Source: Ophioderma brevispina (lineage: Eukaryota; Echinodermata; Ophiuroidea; Amphilepidida; Ophiodermatidae). Taken from it: DNA of 64,000 nucleotides. This document shows, one piece after another, positions 59,781-64,000 of the stretch (its first letter is position 1; each line of letters opens with the position of its first letter). The stretch covers positions 16,255 through 80,254 of the forward strand of contig JAMKCH010049066.1 in the NCBI GenBank assembly GCA_023653785.1, written 5' to 3'. A program made the position numbers and the translations under genes. The notes beneath the pieces are model-generated. The model made no database searches, was not told the DNA's origin, and was given only the letters and a program-made list of their open reading frames with translations.

Positions 59781-60596
59781 ATGTTCCCACAATGATGTTT
59801 GGCTACAGGACGTAGTACGACGAAGCTACAATCAAGCCCCACTTCTGCCAAGCTAGTGGGAGGGAACGCGTGTAGTGGACTCGGACCTACTCCGAGATTC
59901 AGCGTCCGAGAACCCCCTAGTAGTAAGTCTCAGGACTAGGTGTGGTGCAAATGCATAGTGAGAACGTGTTTGTCAACATCGTAAGTGGGCCCGGCTCACA
60001 CTCACCTGGCTGTGAGCAAGACCAAATTATCGCAAACAAAATCTGTATTTTCCTACATTGAATTCGCAAAATATACCCTGAAACATCCACACATTTCTTC
60101 CCGATTAGTTTCTCTTTTGTATCATATATTTCATTAAGTATAAAACACGATACTTGAGGAGATTTGTTAGCGATAAGAGCAGCGGTGAAAACAGCTGGCT
60201 AACGGGACATCCATAACACGTAAAGTCAATGTGACTTCCGGCTTTACGTGAATCGCGGAGAAAATTTAACTTTGTATCTGATGCAACGCCGTATCGATCA
60301 AAATAGATCAGATTTAGAAGGACGATGTTTTTTGTTTCATAGCTGTTTAATCAAATCATTTTTCATTAACAAGATACTATCAACGGGAGGAACAGAGCAG
60401 ATCAATTTTTGCAAAATAAACTATTGGACGGAATGTAAGGAACAGCATCCGGGTAAGTGGGCCCGATACTGCATCGGTGTTTAGCACGGATGGGAGTACT
60501 ATATTGTGACAGTGAGAACGCAAAATCAATGTGGGCCGAGCCCACTCCTATGTGGACTCGGACCTAGGTCCGAGCACACGTTTATAGTGGGAACAC
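59781..60596. mobile_element. Possible inverted-repeat element, about 0.8 kb
   Basis: GATGTTCCCACAATGATGTT at the left and (inverted) ACACGTTTATAGTGGGAACA at the right. Subterminal repeats GTGGACTCGGACCTA (59877 and 60552) and GTAAGTGGGCCCG (59981 and 60451) occur near both ends. No transposase frame found. Confidence 0.55.
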
Positions 60597-60678
60597 AACC
60601 TAATTTAGATGGCATTGTCTATCATGGATGAAGGTGATTATTATGCTGAATATAAGGACTACTATAAGTGCATCTTGA

Positions 60679-61035
60679 TTAAAGTGACAGGAGGAGATTT
60701 TTTTTGAGGATATAAATTTCTCTCAAATTGCACTGGATTGGTTGTAGACCACCTACCGAGAACGTTTCGAAGGTTTGTTGGACAAACAAGCACGAAAGAA
60801 AACTGCAAACCTTGTTTTGAACTTGCCAGCTATTCTTATCGGGTAGCCACAATTTGCGCACCCACTGCATTCTGCACCCAGTTGAATTCAGCAGCCTTGA
60901 CGGAATAAAGTACAGTATCACATGCACTTTATTCTGTCAAGGCTGCTGAATTCAACTGGGTGCAGGCTGCAGTGGGTGCGCAAATTGTGGCTACCCATTC
61001 TTATCATCCCTATACATGTAGTAAACCATGCTTTG
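60679..61035 (-). mobile_element. TTAA MITE group B, copy 3, interrupted and truncated
   Basis: Starts TTAAAGTGACAGGAGGAGAT (complement of the 3' end of 41339-41705) and continues to GAACTTGCCAGCTATTCTTATC. A foldback element follows, then it resumes to ACCATGCTTTGAAAA and stops. Confidence 0.85.
60841..60996. mobile_element. Foldback palindrome H1c, perfect 9-bp target duplication
   Basis: 156 bp; ends GGGTAGCCACAATTTGCGCA and TGCGCAAATTGTGGCTACCC, arms about 72 bp nearly perfect, centre GACGGAATAAAGTACAG. Perfect ATTCTTATC at 60832-60840 and 60997-61005. Inserted in a TTAA MITE. Confidence 0.95.
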
Positions 61036-61076
61036 AAAAGTGTGTCAGATTACGGTCAGGTTACGGAAACTCCCGT
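61036..61076. mobile_element. Half of an H1a foldback element
   Basis: GTGTGTCAGATTACGGTCAG + GTTACGGAAACTCCC is the right terminus of 48605-48768 without its partner arm. Confidence 0.75.
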
Positions 61077-61905
61077 AATTTTGGCCAAATCTTAAGAACC
61101 CCCTCCTACAAACAAATCATTCTGGTCACAAGACCTGTGCATATCATGCATCGTCTAGGGCCAGTGCCTATGGATTTTAGATCAGTGGTCAATTAGGTAA
61201 AACATACCCTTATTGCAAGTAGGTGAATCTGCAAGGCATCTTGGAATGAAATCGAGGGTTGACTGCAAGAAGGTCCCATCTGCAATAGCTGCCATTTGTC
61301 AGTTGTGTTCTTATTACTGCCAAATCTAACACATGGCAGCTATGGCAGTTGGGGCTTTTTTGCCTTAACCCTCGAAATAGTCAGATGACACGTTTCACAA
61401 TTTTTTTTTTCAGTCAGACTTACCCAAGCTTCATAATGGGGAATATATAGTTTGTGGTCAGCGGTCACCTTTTGGTCGGTATGAGTATTAGGGGATCATA
61501 CCCAAAATACTATGAATGAACCCCGTTCATGTATACCATACTTTTTACTAACTATTACTTACAAAATTAAATTATTAAATAGCAAATTCAGTCTGAAATT
61601 GCATGATTTTTGACCACTTTCGGCGTTCGTTTGTTTATACATGGTAATGTGACGCATATTGCCCAATCGCGTACGCGGTTACATATGAGGTATACATGAA
61701 TGGTCATTTGTTTTTACCCAAAAGGCAAATTCTAAAAAAATCATTATCCTACATGTAGGATGTGCTGATCATGTCATTCATGCTCATACATCACTTACGA
61801 CCTGCGTCTATGGGCTAGTGTGATGTTTAAACAGATTTTAGACCAGTGGTTATCTAATGGTCAAGATTCATTGGCGAGATCTCTCTGAGCACAGTGAGGT
61901 CTAGT
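61077..61905. other. No gene identified
   Basis: A T run followed by CAG at 61401-61414 precedes a short open frame (SDLPKLHNGEY...), but nothing recognisable follows. Otherwise unremarkable. Confidence 0.4.
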
Positions 61906-61910
61906 TTGGA

Positions 61911-62350
61911 TAGATGATTTGCACGATCCCCATAATGCATCTCGTTTTGTGCCCATTTCAATCCAGGAACTTGCACCAGCCTCAAGTCAGCTAAAAACAT
62001 ACGGTTAAAAGCGTAATATTAATACTAGAAACTTACATTTTCTGTGACGCTGCATTATAGTTGTGTAATTGTCTGCAGGTGACAATAGGGCACAGTTACG
62101 ATTGAAAATATACTTTTTGGTCGAAATTTCAACAGCCATGCCATCAATTTTTTTTTTGGTTGTTTGATATCTTCTACATTTTTGTAAGATTACTTCGATG
62201 TGAAAGTTCTTTGTATGTAGTTTTAGGCACAGTCCTGCAATTTGCATGAACAACATAATTTTTTTGTAAACATAACTCTTGGTCACATGGTTCCCGGATT
62301 GAATTGGGCACAAAATCGAGATGCCTTTTGGGGATCGTGCAATGTCTGTT
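61911..62350. mobile_element. MITE group K, copy 2
   Basis: From GATGATTTGCACGATCCCCA to (inverted) TTTTGGGGATCGTGCAATG. It matches 46838-47382 throughout except for the inner inverted insert at 47168-47275, which is absent. Confidence 0.85.
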
Positions 62351-62647
62351 GTGTTTGTTGCAAAGCCACAAGAATTAACAGAGTGTGTAAGTGAATTTAA
62401 GGAATTTACTACATGAATCTATCGGCACTATATATGAATTCCCTAAATAAGATGTACCAATGGATTTCATGGATATTTGGAGTATATTCCTTGTAAAGAC
62501 AATGCAGATTATTCTGACAATGTACACGACTGTACACTTGCAGCAATTATCACTGATTATGGAAGCTAACATTTTATTCCCGTGCTATATTTACAATGCC
62601 ACACACAATACCAAACCTGACGTCAGCTGGTCTGCCACAACCTCATC

Positions 62648-62940
62648 CATGGGCGTAACCCAGCGGTGTGCGGGGGGGGGGGGTGTGGGGGGGGTTGGGG
62701 GGGGGGGTGAGGGTGGGGATGGGTGGTGGGGGTGGGTTGGGGTGGATGTGTGGTTGGCGGTGCGCCAATCCCCCAACAACCCCACCCCAACGACCCCTTG
62801 TCCCCCCTTCCGCCCCCCTAATGAACTGACGTTTTTGTACAGTGTCTATGGAGACGACCCAATTTGCCCCTCAAAAAGCCTTGGCACCCCTTCAGCCCCC
62901 CCGTTTGCAATGTCTGGTTACGCCCTGACCTCATCCTTGC
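62648..62940. mobile_element. GGGCGTAACC-ended element with G-run tract
   Basis: Ends ATGGGCGTAACCCAGCGG and (inverted) GTCTGGTTACGCCCTG. Inside, 62670-62750 is dominated by G runs of 4-12, then 62768-62820 by C runs. The long frames here are compositional. Confidence 0.6.
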
Positions 62941-63046
62941 GAACTCGGATAGCACACAAAGCTGCGAGCGAAGTCATATTATGTAAAAAGATAAATATTC
63001 CTACTGCTACGAAATAAACATGAAGATGTTTTCTTGCAGGAGTACT

Positions 63047-63399
63047 TCAAGGGGCAACGCGAGATTTCACATATCAGGTGTCCCAAGAAAATCGAAAATA
63101 CTTATTTTTTGCCTGTATTAAATCTTTCCTTCAAATATCCCCATCGAAAGGATAACTGAGAAATGTTTCTTTGGTACAAAAAAATTGTGAAATTTCTAAT
63201 TTCGTATAGGACACACCATAAATTCAGCCTCTGTTTAATATTGGAAATAAGAGCAAGTCAAAATTTCTTTTTTTCTCCGTTTAGACCTTTCTCTGTAGCC
63301 AAATACATGTAAGAATATCGTTGGAGTCCTAATCTATATGAAATACTATTATGACACAATATTTAGGTGCCCTCAAAATTCTCGTTGCACCTTACCAAT
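63047..63399 (-). mobile_element. TTAA MITE group E, diverged copy
   Basis: GGGGCAACGCGAGATTTCAC to CTCGTTGCACCTTA, in reverse orientation to 53676-54017, with TTTCTTTGGTACAAAAAAAT matching. The TTAA ends are mutated. Confidence 0.8.
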
Positions 63400-64000
63400 G
63401 GCGGATATATTCGGGAATTTCTTTCGTTTGGGGGAGATGCTCTCTCCCTTCACGAATAGTGCATCCAAAGGACCCCACACAAGAACTCTCTGAATATTTG
63501 CCACCACTTGTGCCACTTACAATGGAAACCATCTGGTACATCTTATTTATGGACATTCACTATCTATTGTGCTGATGATTCATGCAATAGATTCCTTTAA
63601 GATTGTATGGTGTGTGGTGTTAATCAGTTTGCAATTAATCAACTGTATACTCCTCAGTAATAGAAGGCCAGATCTGGTTGATTATCTTTAAGATCTTACA
63701 GATTTTGTAGTAAGTTAATAAAGAGAATAGTTCATGAGTAAGTTTGTTACAGAGAAATATTTTCATATTTAATATATAGCCAAATAAAAAACACAAGCTT
63801 GTCTCAGAAATTGTTTTTAGTGCATTTTGTCCTAGATTTTTATACTCTTCTGAGTTAGTTTAAATTTTCTGGAAACCAAATGGAAAATTGGGGGGCCGCA
63901 AAGTAGCCAAAAAAGAGTAGTTAAAAAAATTGCAATACAAAACAATCAACCACATTTCGCATTAACATTTCTCCAAGCTAACAAAAATGCATTTTGTGCA
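63400..64000. other. No gene identified
   Basis: AT-rich, with no recognisable element or protein motif. Confidence 0.4.

Noticed and set aside
60248..60484. 78-codon frame within the 0.8-kb inverted-repeat element
   Set aside because: No transposase motif; length is within chance.
62460..63017. 185-codon frame, + strand
   Set aside because: It runs through the G/C-run tract, whose composition lacks stop codons. Protein is low-complexity Gly/Trp then Pro.

Overview
This is eukaryotic, metazoan DNA: AT-rich, intron-rich and crowded with small transposons. No bacterial-style operons, rRNA operon or CRISPR array are present. The one gene I can identify firmly is a TMEM120 (TACAN/NET29 family) orthologue on the + strand. 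Ten coding exons lie between 24179 and 47572, all with GT-AG introns, and a poly(A) signal follows at 47808. The apparently single, unduplicated TMEM120 and the repeat landscape suggest a marine invertebrate, perhaps a deuterostome. The sequence does not settle the taxon.

Layout. 1-24 kb holds no gene I can name. It contains two pairs of noisy direct tandem duplications (2.75-5.3 kb and 8.8-13.5 kb), a complex region of inverted repeats (13.5-18.3 kb) with a TATAAGCCGC-type repeat, an AT minisatellite and a 5S-rRNA-like relic, plus one possible minus-strand terminal exon at 19.3 kb. 24-47.6 kb is TMEM120, whose introns carry most of its length as LINE scraps, MITEs, hairpin elements, minisatellites and pyrimidine tracts. 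47.6-64 kb is again gene-poor and packed with MITEs and palindromes, with one weak candidate mini-exon at 59.4 kb.

The most interesting content is mobile. (1) At least eight MITE groups are bounded by TTAA and have ends reading TTAAAG...CTTTAA or TTAAGG...CTTTTAA. They are often nested in one another, and in two cases an empty paralogous site shows the insertion. (2) Several ~150-230 bp near-perfect palindromes have unrelated arms but a shared central core. Three of them are flanked by 9-bp target duplications, two perfect and one with a single mismatch. This looks like foldback elements that keep their centre and exchange their arms. (3) One TTAA MITE ends 25 bp upstream of a TMEM120 splice acceptor.

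Quality caveat: TMEM120 has three single-base frame problems (exons 5, 8 and the 8/9 junction) without any other damage. The tandem-duplicate copies differ mostly by homopolymer and single-base indels. I read both as signs of uncorrected long-read error, so short ORFs and exact repeat ends here deserve caution.
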